A DNA stretch of 64,000 nt from Akkermansiaceae bacterium (GTDB taxonomy: Bacteria; Verrucomicrobiota; Verrucomicrobiia; Verrucomicrobiales; DEV007), in contig JACKQC010000002.1 of assembly GCA_024233085.1 (NCBI GenBank), forward strand, positions 186,001 to 250,000, read 5' to 3'. Below are positions 35,646-45,899 of the stretch, piece after piece. The translations under genes were made by a program, and so were the position numbers. The stretch's first letter is position 1. Each line of letters begins with the position of its first letter. Below the pieces are notes generated by a model. The model was not told where the DNA came from. It worked only from the letters and a program-made list of their open reading frames with translations, and searched no databases.

Positions 35646-36665
35646 GTGAGTGAGAATTATTATTCAGAAACCGCGCTCACGCCGAAGAACGAATTCGACG
35701 TTTCCCTGCGTCCGCCGGACTTCGAGGAATTCTGCGGACAGGCAAAGGTCAAAGAGCGCCTGATGCTCATGGTGGAGGCGGCGAAACAGCGCGGGGACGC
35801 GCTCGATCACGTGCTTCTGTGCGGACCGCCCGGCCTCGGAAAGACGACGCTCGCCCACATCCTCTCCCGGGCCTTCGGAGGCACGATCCACTGCACCAGC
35901 GGACCGCAGATCGAAAAGGCGGGCGACCTTGCCGGCATCCTCACCAATCTCCAGCACGGCGATTTTCTCTTCATCGACGAGATCCACCGGCTCCATCCCG
36001 CCATCGAGGAGTATCTCTACCCGGCCATGGAGGACTACAAGCTGGATATCATCATCGACCAGGGGCCGAACGCCCGGTCCATCACCCTGACCCTGCCGAA
36101 GTTCACGCTCGTGGGCGCGACCACCCGGGCCGGCATGCTCACGGCTCCGTTGCGCTCGCGGTTCGGCATGACCAATCGACTGGACTATTACCTGCCCGAG
36201 GAACTCGTTGTCATCATCCTCCGCTCGGCGAAGCTGCTCGGCGCCGAGGTCACCGCCGAGGGCGCCCTCGAGGTCGCCACCCGCTCCCGGGGAACCCCCC
36301 GCGTGGCCAACAACCTCCTTCGCTGGGTGCGCGACTACGCCCAGGTGCGGGCCGACAACCGCGTGACCCGCGAAGTCGCCGACCTGGCCCTCGGCATGCT
36401 CGACATCGATCAGGACGGCCTCGACGAGATGGACAAGCGCATTCTGGAGGCGCTCATCTACAAGTTCGGCGGCGGCCCGGTCGGGCTGAATTCCCTCGCT
36501 GTGGCGGTCGGCGAGGACGAAGCCACTCTGGAGGACGTCTACGAGCCCTACCTGATCCTCCAGGGCTTTATCAAGCGCACCCACCGGGGGCGCGTGGCCC
36601 TGCCCGCCGCCTACACCAAAGTCGGCGCCCCCCTACCCCGCGATTGCCAGACCGATCTCTTCTGA
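35646..36665 (+). CDS. ruvB: Holliday junction branch migration helicase RuvB
   Basis: 339 residues from the GTG at 35646, which gives the normal family length; longer in-frame extensions upstream are not RuvB-like. The N-terminus has LRPPDFEEFCGQAKVKERL. Walker A is GPPGLGKTT (about 59-67), Walker B FLFIDEIHRL (about 106-114), sensor 1 VGATTRAGML and the arginine finger PLRSRFGMTNRLDYY. The C-terminal winged helix has GGGPVGLNSLAVAVGEDEATLEDVYEPYLI and QGFIKRTHRGRVAL. RuvB is the motor of the RuvABC resolvasome; ruvA and ruvC are not in this window. Confidence 0.96.
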   Translation: MSENYYSETALTPKNEFDVSLRPPDFEEFCGQAKVKERLMLMVEAAKQRGDALDHVLLCGPPGLGKTTLAHILSRAFGGTIHCTSGPQIEKAGDLAGILTNLQHGDFLFIDEIHRLHPAIEEYLYPAMEDYKLDIIIDQGPNARSITLTLPKFTLVGATTRAGMLTAPLRSRFGMTNRLDYYLPEELVVIILRSAKLLGAEVTAEGALEVATRSRGTPRVANNLLRWVRDYAQVRADNRVTREVADLALGMLDIDQDGLDEMDKRILEALIYKFGGGPVGLNSLAVAVGEDEATLEDVYEPYLILQGFIKRTHRGRVALPAAYTKVGAPLPRDCQTDLF

Positions 36666-36697
36666 CCTTTTCCGCCTCGAAAACCCTCCCCGCCGTC

Positions 36698-37378
36698 ATG
36701 AAAGAATTTCTCGATCATTTCGAAAAGCTGCTCGGCGCCTTCAAGGACCCCGAATACCTCTTCCTCGTTCTGGAGCCGGTCCTTTTCTACGGCATCGGCA
36801 TCGGCGTGATCGGGCTCATCGCCGCTTGGTTCCTTAAAAACGAGCGCCTGCAACTGGCCTCCCTCATCGTGATCGCGGTGTCGGCCCTGGCCATCTTCCC
36901 CTATCTCGGCGCGCGCGAGTCGGCCCAGAAACGCATCGTGAAAGTGTACGAGATCGAGTCACCGGCCCGGGCGAAGGCCTTTTCGACCAACACCGCCGAC
37001 CGGATCGATCACAAGTGGATCTATCTGGCCCTGGCCGGGGTCGCGGGCGCGGCCATTCTCGTGGGCCCCCGCCGGAATCGCCTTGGCCTCGGCCTGGCCA
37101 TCGGCGCCGTCGTTCTCGGCCTCCATGGCGTAAACTACAGCCTCTGGATGCATTATCAGGACTCGCTCGCCTTCCACCCGAACTTGAAAACCAACGACGC
37201 TCCGGTGAAGGAGAAACTGCGCGCCAAACCGATCGAATCCACCGTCGAGAAATCCACGCCCGCCCCAAAACCGGCGCCCACCGCCGCGGACGATCGGATT
37301 CCCGCGCCGACGCCGCCCCGCGAAATCCGGCCGCTCGCCCGCCCCATCGCCTCCGGCGGATCGGGCGGGCAGGGGTGA
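36698..37378 (+). CDS. Membrane protein of unknown function
   Basis: 226 residues. Four probable membrane segments can be seen: about 21-45 (LFLVLEPVLFYGIGIGVIGLIAAWF), 52-70 (LASLIVIAVSALAIFPYLG), 109-122 (WIYLALAGVAGAAILVG) and 127-148 (RLGLGLAIGAVVLGLHGVNYSL). The C-terminal 70 residues are hydrophilic and Pro/Ala/Lys-rich (STPAPKPAPTAADD). No family is recognised. It starts 32 bp after ruvB and may share its transcript; the downstream M42 peptidase gene is convergent, with 8 bp between the stops. Confidence 0.75.
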   Translation: MKEFLDHFEKLLGAFKDPEYLFLVLEPVLFYGIGIGVIGLIAAWFLKNERLQLASLIVIAVSALAIFPYLGARESAQKRIVKVYEIESPARAKAFSTNTADRIDHKWIYLALAGVAGAAILVGPRRNRLGLGLAIGAVVLGLHGVNYSLWMHYQDSLAFHPNLKTNDAPVKEKLRAKPIESTVEKSTPAPKPAPTAADDRIPAPTPPREIRPLARPIASGGSGGQG

Positions 37379-37386
37379 GACGAAGC

Positions 37387-38466
37387 TCAAATTTCGACCG
37401 TGAACCGGTCTCCGGCCCGGATGGATCGGGCAAAGGCCGTCAACAGAGCGACAACCTGTTCGACGTCCTGAAAATCGGCCATTTCCACCACCGAATGCAT
37501 GTAGCGCAGCGGAAGTGAAACGAGAGCCGTCGGAATTCCCGTCCCCACATTGAAAATCGAGTCCGCGTCCGTCATCGTCGATCGCGACGACGCCTCGTGT
37601 TGGATGGGAATGCCCGCCTCGGCGGCGCAGTCCAGCAACCGCCGGACGACGCCGGGATGATTCACCGTGCCGTGCGTCAGGCTCGGTCCGCCGCCAAGTT
37701 TCACATTCCCGTGGCGCGCATGATCGATGCCCGGCGTGTCCGTCGCATGCGTCACGTCGAGCACCACGCAGACGTCCGGACGCAGCCGGTGGGCCGCCAT
37801 GCGGGCGCCGTGACCGCCGATTTCCTCCTGCACCGCGTTGAGCGCGAGCACGCCGCCCTCCGGTTTTTTCGTTCCCCCCCTCAGCTCCGTGAGAACCCGG
37901 GCGATGATGAATCCGCCGATCCGGTTGTCGAGCGCCCGACCGACGATGCGGTTTTCACCGAAGCGTTCCGCCCCGTCGGCGTACACCGCCGGATGCCCGA
38001 CCCGCAATCCCAGGGCCCGCACGTCGTCGGCCGTTGACGCCCCGACATCGACGTAGAGTTCGTGAATTTCGGGTCCTTTCTCGCCGTCTTTCCGGTCCCG
38101 GAGGTGAATCGCGGTGTTGCCCACCACCCCGGTCACTTCGCCCTTGTCCCCGTGAAAAACCAGCCGCCGGCCGCGGGCATTGATCCAGTCCGACCCCCCG
38201 ATGCGATCCACCCGCAGAAAGCCGTCGTCCGTGATGTGCCGCACCATGTAGCCGATCTCGTCGGCGTGGGCCTCCAGCAGCAGGACCGGTGCTTCCGGGT
38301 CCGAGCCCTCGACCGTTCCCCACGCGTTTCCATACGCGTCGCTGTCGACCGCGATTCCCCGGTCGCGAAGATAGGCGGCCCACCGGCGTTGTCCTGACGC
38401 TTCGAAACCCGTCGGACTCGGGGTGTGGAGGAGGTCGAGCAGAAAATCGATCGCTTCGCTTTCCAT
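37387..38466 (-). CDS. M42-family metallo-aminopeptidase
   Basis: 359 residues from the ATG at 38466 (a TTG four codons upstream is possible). It is a binuclear-metal tetrahedral aminopeptidase or cellulase-M-like enzyme acting on cytosolic peptides. Metal ligands and catalytic residues appear in order: LLLEAHADEIGYMV (His/Asp), VGRALDNRIGG (Asp), NAVQEEIGGHGARM (Glu-Glu), VVLDVTHATDTPG (Asp) and LRYMHSVVEMAD (His). The start of the protein, DLLHTPSPTGFE, is also typical. No secretion signal is present. Length matches the family (about 340-360). Confidence 0.93.
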   Translation of the reverse strand: MESEAIDFLLDLLHTPSPTGFEASGQRRWAAYLRDRGIAVDSDAYGNAWGTVEGSDPEAPVLLLEAHADEIGYMVRHITDDGFLRVDRIGGSDWINARGRRLVFHGDKGEVTGVVGNTAIHLRDRKDGEKGPEIHELYVDVGASTADDVRALGLRVGHPAVYADGAERFGENRIVGRALDNRIGGFIIARVLTELRGGTKKPEGGVLALNAVQEEIGGHGARMAAHRLRPDVCVVLDVTHATDTPGIDHARHGNVKLGGGPSLTHGTVNHPGVVRRLLDCAAEAGIPIQHEASSRSTMTDADSIFNVGTGIPTALVSLPLRYMHSVVEMADFQDVEQVVALLTAFARSIRAGDRFTVEI

Positions 38467-38649
38467 GACGGCGCGCAAGGTGCGCCGCGAACGCGATTTC
38501 CGCCACCGGAATGTGCCGCGCCCGTCATTCGGGACGCCGCGACTTACCGCGCCGGAAATTTACAAATTTCTCCCGCGATGAAATTCTTTATTGCCAATTG
38601 TTTTCAAAATTGCTACAAATCTCCCGGCCTGCGTCTCTTCTTTGAAAAA

Positions 38650-39093
38650 ATGGTGAATTTCCTTCCCCAGAAATCGAATGCATTGCCCGCGGGCGCGTTG
38701 GCGGGACTGCTTTGGCTTTCACATGCCGGCCACGCCGCGGCCAACCTTCCGACGGCCACGGCTTTTCCCGGGAGCGAACCCTGGGTGACGGCGGACAGCG
38801 CCCTGGCGATGTTCCTCCTCGGCCTCACCCTCGGCGTTCTGGGCGGCATCGCGACCTTCTTTGCCTGCTTGATTTTGCGCGAACGACGCCAGGCGGACGA
38901 GAAACGGCAGGATCTGGCGGCCCTCTTCGAGGCGCTCGCGCTGGACGATTCCTGGGAGCCCACCGATCCGTGGGGAAATCCAATTTCGTCCGACCGGCCG
39001 GCCGGTTCCTCCGCCGACTCCGACGAGGCTCTGGAAGCCGAGGCCCGTGAGCCCTGGGAAAGGCCCGCCGACTGGTGGCGCCAGTCCGAATAG
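38650..39093 (+). CDS. Small membrane protein of unknown function
   Basis: 147 residues from the ATG at 38650. An in-frame ATG at 38578 would add 24 residues coded with A/T-rich codons unlike the rest, so the shorter form is preferred. A first hydrophobic stretch (PAGALAGLLWLSHAGHAAA) may be a signal peptide; a second at about residues 56-80 (ALAMFLLGLTLGVLGGIATFFACLI) spans the membrane. The cytoplasmic tail is acidic and Trp-rich (WEPTDPWGNPIS...PWERPADWWRQSE). No known family. It precedes the sulfite reductase gene by 194 bp. Confidence 0.65.
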   Translation: MVNFLPQKSNALPAGALAGLLWLSHAGHAAANLPTATAFPGSEPWVTADSALAMFLLGLTLGVLGGIATFFACLILRERRQADEKRQDLAALFEALALDDSWEPTDPWGNPISSDRPAGSSADSDEALEAEAREPWERPADWWRQSE

Positions 39094-39180
39094 ACCGCGC
39101 CGACCGCGCTATTCCGCCTCCAAACGATGCCACGGACGGTGGTTGCGTTTTCAGCGCTCCGTGCTTATTTCCCGGTCCCG

Positions 39181-39260
39181 CGGGCCACCCTTTCTTGTTT
39201 GGTGTCCCCGGCCCCTTCCCGCCGCGGCGCCCCGGTTTTGTCTCCCCGGCGGGTGGCCCG
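39181..39260 (+). promoter_or_regulatory. Possible structured leader of cysI
   Basis: A 10-bp perfect long-range stem can form between cgggccaccc (39181-39190) and gggtggcccg (39251-39260), enclosing 60 nt with more GC-rich pairing potential and ending 27 nt before the cysI ATG. The SAM-I core sequences are not seen. This may be a regulatory RNA leader or a chance pairing in GC-rich DNA. Confidence 0.3.
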
Positions 39261-39287
39261 GTCCTGACCCTTTCTCCAGTATCCATC

Positions 39288-41027
<1,740 letters not shown>

Positions 41028-41289
41028 AATCGAAGACAAGATTCCGCCGAAGCCGGCAAGGGAATCGGCCTCTCGACAGTGGTGCGGATCGCCCGAGCCG
41101 GAGGAGTCTCGGGACGGACGGCCTCGTCGGTCGCTCTCAAAATCGCGGCGATCTTTTGCGTTGATGCCCGGAGTCCCCTTGATAGAATCCGGCCACTCAA
41201 AACGACAAAACATCCGCCGGCCGCGTTTCCATCCTTCGGTCCGGCAACGCGTTACGGCGCCACTCATTCATCTTTTCCATCCCGTCCTC

Positions 41290-42717
41290 ATGTCCAACAG
41301 CTCTCCCCTTCCCTCCATGTCGCCCGATCATCAGGGACCCTGGTGGCGTCATCTCACGCCCTATCACTGGTTCGTCTTCGCCATGGCGTCGATGGCGTGG
41401 CTTTTCGACTGCCTCGATCAGCAGATTTTCAATCTCTTCCGCCAGGCGGCCCTGCAGAACCTGATGCCCGAGGGCACCGACGGATCGGTGATCAAGACTT
41501 ATGGCGGCTACGCCACCTCGATTTTCGTCGCCGGATGGGCGACCGGCGGGCTGATCTTCGGATCGCTCGGCGACAAGTACGGCCGGGCGAAAATGCTGAC
41601 GCTCACCGTGCTGTTGTATTCGGTTTTTACCGGGCTGTCGGCGCTTTCGACGGGCTGGCTGGACTTCGCCCTCTATCGGTTCGTGACCGGTCTCGGTGTC
41701 GGGGGCGTTTTTGGCCTCGCCGTGGCGCTGGTGGCCGATTCCCTGCCGGAACACTCCCGCACCGGCGCGCTCGGCCTGCTCCAGGCGCTCTCGGCGCTGG
41801 GGAACATCGCCGCCGGGCTGATCAGCATGTGGATTGGAAAAATGATCACCTCCGGCGGCCTGAATCCCGCCACGGCGTGGAAGATGGCCTTCCTGGTCGG
41901 CGCGATCCCCGCCTTCCTGTGCGTTTTCATCCAGATGCGACTGAAGGAGCCGGAGAAATGGGTCAAAGCCCACGCCGCCAGCCGGGCGGCGGGGAAAGGC
42001 ATGGGCTCCTACCGCAGCCTGCTGGGCGAGGCGCGCTGGCGCCATCCGGCGCTGCTCGGCATGTTGCTCTGCATCTCCGGGGTGATCGGCCTGTGGGGCA
42101 TCGGGTTTTTCTCCTTCGAGCTGGTCGGCGACGTGATCTCCCAGTCGCTCCGGGCCAAGGGCACGCCCGACACGGAGATCGCCGGCGCGGCCGCCAAGTG
42201 GAAGGGCATCAACGGCATCATCCAGAACACGGGCGCCTTTTTCGGGATGATGTCCTTCGCCTGGCTGGCTCAAAAGGTCGGGCGCAAACCGACCTTCGCC
42301 ATTTCCTACCTTGGCGCGCTCGCCGCGACCTGGGGTTTCTTTTCGCTGTTCGGCGGGGTGAAGGACGTCTGGATGAGCGGCGTGATGGGGTTTTTCCAGC
42401 TCGCGCTGTTCGGGGGCTTCGCCATTTACCTTCCCGAGCTGTTCCCGACCCGGCTGCGCAGCACGGGCACCAGTTTCTGCTACAATGTGGGACGCTTCCT
42501 CGCCGCGAGCGGTCCCTTCACCATGGGCAAGGTGCAGGCCGCCCTCGCGCAGGGCGCCGAATCGCCCGAGGCGAAGCTCGCCGCCTTTCGCCAGACCTGC
42601 CAGTGGATGAGCCTGATCTTCCTCGTCGGCCTGGTGGCCCTGGCTTTCCTGCCCGAGACCAAGGGCAAACCGTTGCCCGAGGACCTCGACACCGGCGAGG
42701 AATTCGACCCCGCCTGA
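41290..42717 (+). CDS. MFS transporter (metabolite:H+ symporter / sugar porter-like)
   Basis: 475 residues from the ATG at 41290. About twelve hydrophobic segments are present. Signature motif A after TM2-3 is FGSLGDKYGRAKML; the second-half equivalent is WLAQKVGRKP. Near the end, PELFPTRLRSTGTSFCYNVGR matches the PExxPTxxR motif of sugar-porter and metabolite-symporter subfamilies. The N-terminus YHWFVFAMASMAWLFDCLDQQIFNL carries the DxxD segment common to those groups. The substrate is unknown. It lies 262 bp after cysI, so co-expression is possible but not shown. Confidence 0.9.
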   Translation: MSNSSPLPSMSPDHQGPWWRHLTPYHWFVFAMASMAWLFDCLDQQIFNLFRQAALQNLMPEGTDGSVIKTYGGYATSIFVAGWATGGLIFGSLGDKYGRAKMLTLTVLLYSVFTGLSALSTGWLDFALYRFVTGLGVGGVFGLAVALVADSLPEHSRTGALGLLQALSALGNIAAGLISMWIGKMITSGGLNPATAWKMAFLVGAIPAFLCVFIQMRLKEPEKWVKAHAASRAAGKGMGSYRSLLGEARWRHPALLGMLLCISGVIGLWGIGFFSFELVGDVISQSLRAKGTPDTEIAGAAAKWKGINGIIQNTGAFFGMMSFAWLAQKVGRKPTFAISYLGALAATWGFFSLFGGVKDVWMSGVMGFFQLALFGGFAIYLPELFPTRLRSTGTSFCYNVGRFLAASGPFTMGKVQAALAQGAESPEAKLAAFRQTCQWMSLIFLVGLVALAFLPETKGKPLPEDLDTGEEFDPA

Positions 42718-42798
42718 TCCCGCCCGCCAACCCACGCGCCTGAAGCCCCGGGGATTCGCCATTGCCAGCGCGCGGGCGACCCCTTACACTGCGCGGCC

Positions 42799-43752
42799 AT
42801 GAAAATCCCCGCCTTGGCCGCCGCCGCGGTCCTGCTCCTGCCCGCCGCGCCCGGCTCCGTCTTTTCCCAGGAAAACGAGGCACCGGCGGCGCCCACAACC
42901 GGCGCGCCGCCGGATCCTTTCGGGAATCTCGAGACCCCCGTCAGCGCCAAGCCCTACGAGTTCGAGGTCGACCGCGATCGCGGCTCGCTGTCCCTGGCGG
43001 CGAAGGACGGCCAATACGCCGAAGGCAGCCATTTCGCGAACTGGAACTGGACGCTCAACGCCAAGCGCTGGGGCCGCTATTTTGTCAAAATCCGCTACAC
43101 CTCCACCACGTCGAAGATCGGCGTGCAACTCAAGGTCGGCGAGACCGTGCTGAAAAGCTACGCCCCGCGCTCCGGCGGGCATCTCGACCACCAGCAGCAC
43201 ACCCTCACCATCGGCTACGCCTATCTCGACCGCCCCGGCGAATACCCCGTGATGCTGCTCACCGGCGACAAGTCGAACGGCCCCCTGTTTTTCCTCAAGG
43301 CCGTCGAGTTCACCCCCGCCCCGGAAAGCGACGAATTCGGGCAGAGCATCGACGGCACCATCGAGCTGCACGCGAAAAACGCCACCACCTTCGCCGAGAA
43401 CATGCGCTTCGAGCCCAAGCCGGAGAAAAACTGCCTCGGCTTCTGGACCCAGCCCGACGACTGGGCCGAGTGGACCGTGGACGTCACCACGCCGGGCAAG
43501 TTCAAGGTCGATCTCGTCCAGGGCTGCGGCGACGGCAACGGCGGCAGCGAAGTCGCGCTGATGGTCAACGACCAGACGGTGAAGTTCAAGGTCGAGGAGA
43601 CCGGCGGATTTCAGAGCTGGAAAAACCGCGACCTCGGCGTCGTCGAACTGCCGCATTCCGGCGAGCATCGCATCGCCCTCAAGCCCCTCAATCTCGCCGG
43701 CAAAGCCGTCATGGACGTCCAGAAAATCGTCCTGACCCCGGTGAAAAGCTGA
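42799..43752 (+). CDS. Secreted protein with two carbohydrate-binding-like beta-sandwiches
   Basis: 317 residues. Signal peptide at 1-23 (PALAAAAVLLLPAAPGSVFS). A first beta domain at about 48-175 has NWNWTLNAKRWGRYFVKIRYTSTT and GVQLKVGETVLKSY. A second at about 180-315 has LGFWTQPDDWAEWTVDVTTPGKFKVDLVQGCGDGNGGSEV and ends with IALKPLNLAGKAVMDVQKIVLTP. The second resembles the DUF5077/fucosidase-C-terminal type of non-catalytic modules seen beside glycosidases and sulfatases in PVC bacteria. No catalytic residues are evident; glycan binding is inference. It stands alone, followed by REP-like locus G. Confidence 0.78.
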   Translation: MKIPALAAAAVLLLPAAPGSVFSQENEAPAAPTTGAPPDPFGNLETPVSAKPYEFEVDRDRGSLSLAAKDGQYAEGSHFANWNWTLNAKRWGRYFVKIRYTSTTSKIGVQLKVGETVLKSYAPRSGGHLDHQQHTLTIGYAYLDRPGEYPVMLLTGDKSNGPLFFLKAVEFTPAPESDEFGQSIDGTIELHAKNATTFAENMRFEPKPEKNCLGFWTQPDDWAEWTVDVTTPGKFKVDLVQGCGDGNGGSEVALMVNDQTVKFKVEETGGFQSWKNRDLGVVELPHSGEHRIALKPLNLAGKAVMDVQKIVLTPVKS

Positions 43753-43765
43753 ACTCTTTCAGAGG

Positions 43766-43806
43766 GAGTCAACAGGGTTAGGTCGGTGACCCAACCCTGT
43801 TTACCG
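43766..43806. repeat. REP-like inverted pair, locus G
   Basis: AGG unit gagtcaacagggttaggtc at 43766-43784, spacer ggt, CCT unit gacccaaccctgtttaccg at 43788-43806. It lies in the 67-bp gap between two plus-strand genes, 14 bp before the GTG start of the lysozyme gene. Confidence 0.88.
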
Positions 43807-43819
43807 CGATTCGATCACG

Positions 43820-44536
43820 GTGAAACGCCGCGTCGGAAAATTTACCGCCATTTTCGCGTTCGTCGCCGGCGCACTCGCCGTTTCGGTCGCGTTCCTTTCG
43901 GGGACTCTGATTCCAAACGCGCCTTCGGTCGAAGAATTTCCCGTTCGGGGCATCGACGTGTCCCATCATAACGGAAAGATCGACTGGGCGGCCGTGGCGG
44001 TTCGGGATTTCCGCTTTGCCTTTGTCAAAGCGACCGAGGGATCGGATTGGAAGGACCCCGATTTTGAAGCCAATTGGAAAGGAGCCGACGCGGCCGGACT
44101 CGCACGCGGCGCCTATCATTTCTTCACGACGACCAGTTCGGGCCTTGACCAGGCCGATCACTTTATCGAATTCGTTCCCAAATCGCTGGGAATGCTACCG
44201 CCGGTCATTGACGTCGAATTCGAACGGAGGAACTCGAAAATGAGCGACGAGGTTTTTCATCGCGAATTCCGGGTGTTCTTCGAGCGGCTTCGCGCCCACT
44301 ACGGCGTGACGCCCATCGTTTACACCACCGGAGAATTTCATCGAAATTACTTCGCCCATACGCCCATCGACCGCCTCTGGGCGCGGGCCGTGGTCTGGAA
44401 GCCGACCGACCTCGCGAAAGACTGGATTTTCTGGCAATACTCGAGCAGAGGTCGCGTCGCGGGAATCCGGGGACGAACGGACCTCAACGTTTTTCGCTTC
44501 GACCAAAAACGACTCGACTCGCTGCGAGTGCGGTGA
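43820..44536 (+). CDS. GH25 (Chalaropsis-type) lysozyme, membrane-anchored or exported
   Basis: 238 residues from a GTG start. N-terminal hydrophobic segment at about 8-31. The GH25 core begins with GIDVSHHNGKIDWAAV (Asp46) and FAFVKATEGSDWKDPDF, then GAYHFFTTTSSG, and the catalytic pair region PPVIDVEFE (Asp131, Glu133). It ends with WIFWQYSSRGRVAGIRGRTDLNVF, the usual GH25 finish. It hydrolyses the glycan strands of peptidoglycan; here a host cell-wall remodelling role is more likely than a phage one because no phage genes are around. A REP-like pair lies immediately upstream of the start. Confidence 0.93.
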   Translation: MKRRVGKFTAIFAFVAGALAVSVAFLSGTLIPNAPSVEEFPVRGIDVSHHNGKIDWAAVAVRDFRFAFVKATEGSDWKDPDFEANWKGADAAGLARGAYHFFTTTSSGLDQADHFIEFVPKSLGMLPPVIDVEFERRNSKMSDEVFHREFRVFFERLRAHYGVTPIVYTTGEFHRNYFAHTPIDRLWARAVVWKPTDLAKDWIFWQYSSRGRVAGIRGRTDLNVFRFDQKRLDSLRVR

Positions 44537-44543
44537 GTTCGAA

Positions 44544-44993
44544 TCACTCCGACAACCCGGGATGCTCAGCCGTCACGGTGAGCGAGATGCCGCCCCGCGA
44601 ACCGAAGGCGCCCGTCACGACCATCCGGCGCGGATCGCAGGCGGCGACGAGATCGTCGAGGATGCGGTTCACCACCTCCTCGTTGAACGAGGGCTGGTTG
44701 CGGAACGAGGCGAGGTAGAATTTCAGCGACTTTGTCTCGACACAACGATCGCCGGGAATGTAGCGAATGTGAAGGGCGGCGAAGTCGGGCTGCCCCGTCA
44801 CGGGACAGAGCGAGGTGAATTCGGGACAGTCCAAATCGATCCAGTAATCGCGTTGCGGACTGCGGTTTGGGAAGGTTTCCAGCCGCGCCTCGTCCGGCGA
44901 CGCGGGCCACCGGCGCTCCGAGTGCCCGAGCAGGGTCAGGTCGCTGTCGGGCGGGGGAGTGGATTTGGGATCGTTGGCGGGGCGCTCGTTCAT
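44544..44993 (-). CDS. queF: NADPH-dependent 7-cyano-7-deazaguanine reductase QueF
   Basis: 149 residues from the ATG at 44993, giving the short unimodular (YkvM) length. It reduces preQ0 to preQ1 in queuosine synthesis, modifying the tRNA wobble position. Catalytic Cys63 is in FTSLCPVTGQPDFA with Asp70; the family motif is VETKSLKFYLASFRNQPSFNE. It ends with VTGAFGSRGGISLTVTAEH. Other queuosine genes are not in the window. Its 3' end faces the lysozyme gene, with 7 bp between the stops. Confidence 0.94.
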   Translation of the reverse strand: MNERPANDPKSTPPPDSDLTLLGHSERRWPASPDEARLETFPNRSPQRDYWIDLDCPEFTSLCPVTGQPDFAALHIRYIPGDRCVETKSLKFYLASFRNQPSFNEEVVNRILDDLVAACDPRRMVVTGAFGSRGGISLTVTAEHPGLSE

Positions 44994-45114
44994 CGGTTTC
45001 GAATTTCTCGGTGAAACCGGGAATTTCGGCCGGAAGCCGGGGAATCGCAATCGGGCAATCGTCCGCCAGCGCGACGGGTTGACGAACCTGTGGATAGTAC
45101 GATGCTTCGTCGTC

Positions 45115-45393
45115 ATGACGCATGTGGAATTGAGATCGGTGATCGATCACGGTGTTCCGCTTACGCTTTTCGTGGCGGACGGGCGGAAATTCGACGTGCC
45201 CCACCGGGATTTCGTCTGGCTGCCGCCGCGGTCGACCGTGGTGACCGTGGCGATCGTGGCCACGCCGTCTCCGATGGACACGGAGGAAAACGTCACCCAC
45301 ATCATCCCGCTTTTGATGGTTTCGAGCGTGTCCGTTTCCGGAAAGCCGGTCGGCCGGGGCACAAAGTTTCTTGCAGCCCTTCGGGTTCTCTGA
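45115..45393 (+). CDS. Small protein of unknown function
   Basis: 92 residues from the ATG at 45115. Sequence MTHVELRSVIDHGVPLTLFVADGRKFDVPHRDFVWLPPR and the ensuing VVTVAIVATP resemble a class of small proteins common in Verrucomicrobiota with the pattern of LxDGRxxxVxHxDFV followed by a beta strand; no function is known. No signal peptide or membrane segment. It is divergent from queF and followed 13 bp later by a DUF4870 gene, so these two are probably co-transcribed. Confidence 0.65.
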   Translation: MTHVELRSVIDHGVPLTLFVADGRKFDVPHRDFVWLPPRSTVVTVAIVATPSPMDTEENVTHIIPLLMVSSVSVSGKPVGRGTKFLAALRVL

Positions 45394-45406
45394 TATTCAG
45401 ATTTCC

Positions 45407-45868
45407 ATGCCCGACGACGATCCCGACCTCACGCCGCCGCCGCTCGACGAGTCCGGCGATACCCCCGCCTCCACCGAGGATTCCCTCACCACGCCGCCAC
45501 CGGGCGGAGGCGTGGCGCCGGGCCAGGGCAAACTGAGCGAGGCGGACGACAAGAACTTCGGCATGCTCGCCCACCTGCTGGGCGGACTGACGAATTTCCT
45601 GGGACCCCTCATCATCTGGATGATCAAAAAGGACGAAAGCCCCTTCGTCGCCGACCAGGGAAAGGAGGCGCTGAATTTTCAGATCACCGTCGCGATCGGC
45701 TTTGTCGTATCGTTCATTGTCGGCCTCATCCCGTTGATTCAATGCGTCGCCATCCTCCTGTTTCCCTTGTGCTGGGTGGCGGGCCTGGTCTTCGGTATTC
45801 TCGGATGCTTGGAAGCGACGAAAGGCAGAGTCTATCGTTATCCCTTCGCGTTGCGACTGGTGAACTGA
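45407..45868 (+). CDS. DUF4870 membrane protein
   Basis: 153 residues from the ATG at 45407. A hydrophilic, Pro/Asp/Thr-rich N-terminal 45 residues precedes the DUF4870-type core: NFGMLAHLLGGLTNFLGPLIIWMIKKDESPFVADQGKEALNFQITV, a well-marked signature, then two or three further membrane segments (FVVSFIVGLIPLIQCVAILLF, WVAGLVFGILGCLEATKG). Function unknown; proteins of this type are small membrane proteins of many bacteria. It starts 13 bp after the preceding small gene. Confidence 0.85.
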   Translation: MPDDDPDLTPPPLDESGDTPASTEDSLTTPPPGGGVAPGQGKLSEADDKNFGMLAHLLGGLTNFLGPLIIWMIKKDESPFVADQGKEALNFQITVAIGFVVSFIVGLIPLIQCVAILLFPLCWVAGLVFGILGCLEATKGRVYRYPFALRLVN

Positions 45869-45899
45869 GTCGAATTCTTTTTCCCCTCGACCCGGCGCC

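Noticed and set aside
36698..37378. ruvA or ruvC beside ruvB
   Set aside because: The gene encodes a multi-span membrane protein with a proline-rich tail and none of the Ruv motifs.
43820..44536. Prophage remnant suggested by the GH25 lysozyme
   Set aside because: No holin, integrase or structural phage gene is nearby, and the protein has its own membrane anchor.
44535..44560. tRNA T-loop-like sequence gagttcgaatcactccgac
   Set aside because: No acceptor, D-arm or anticodon arm could be formed around it; it is at the end of the lysozyme gene.
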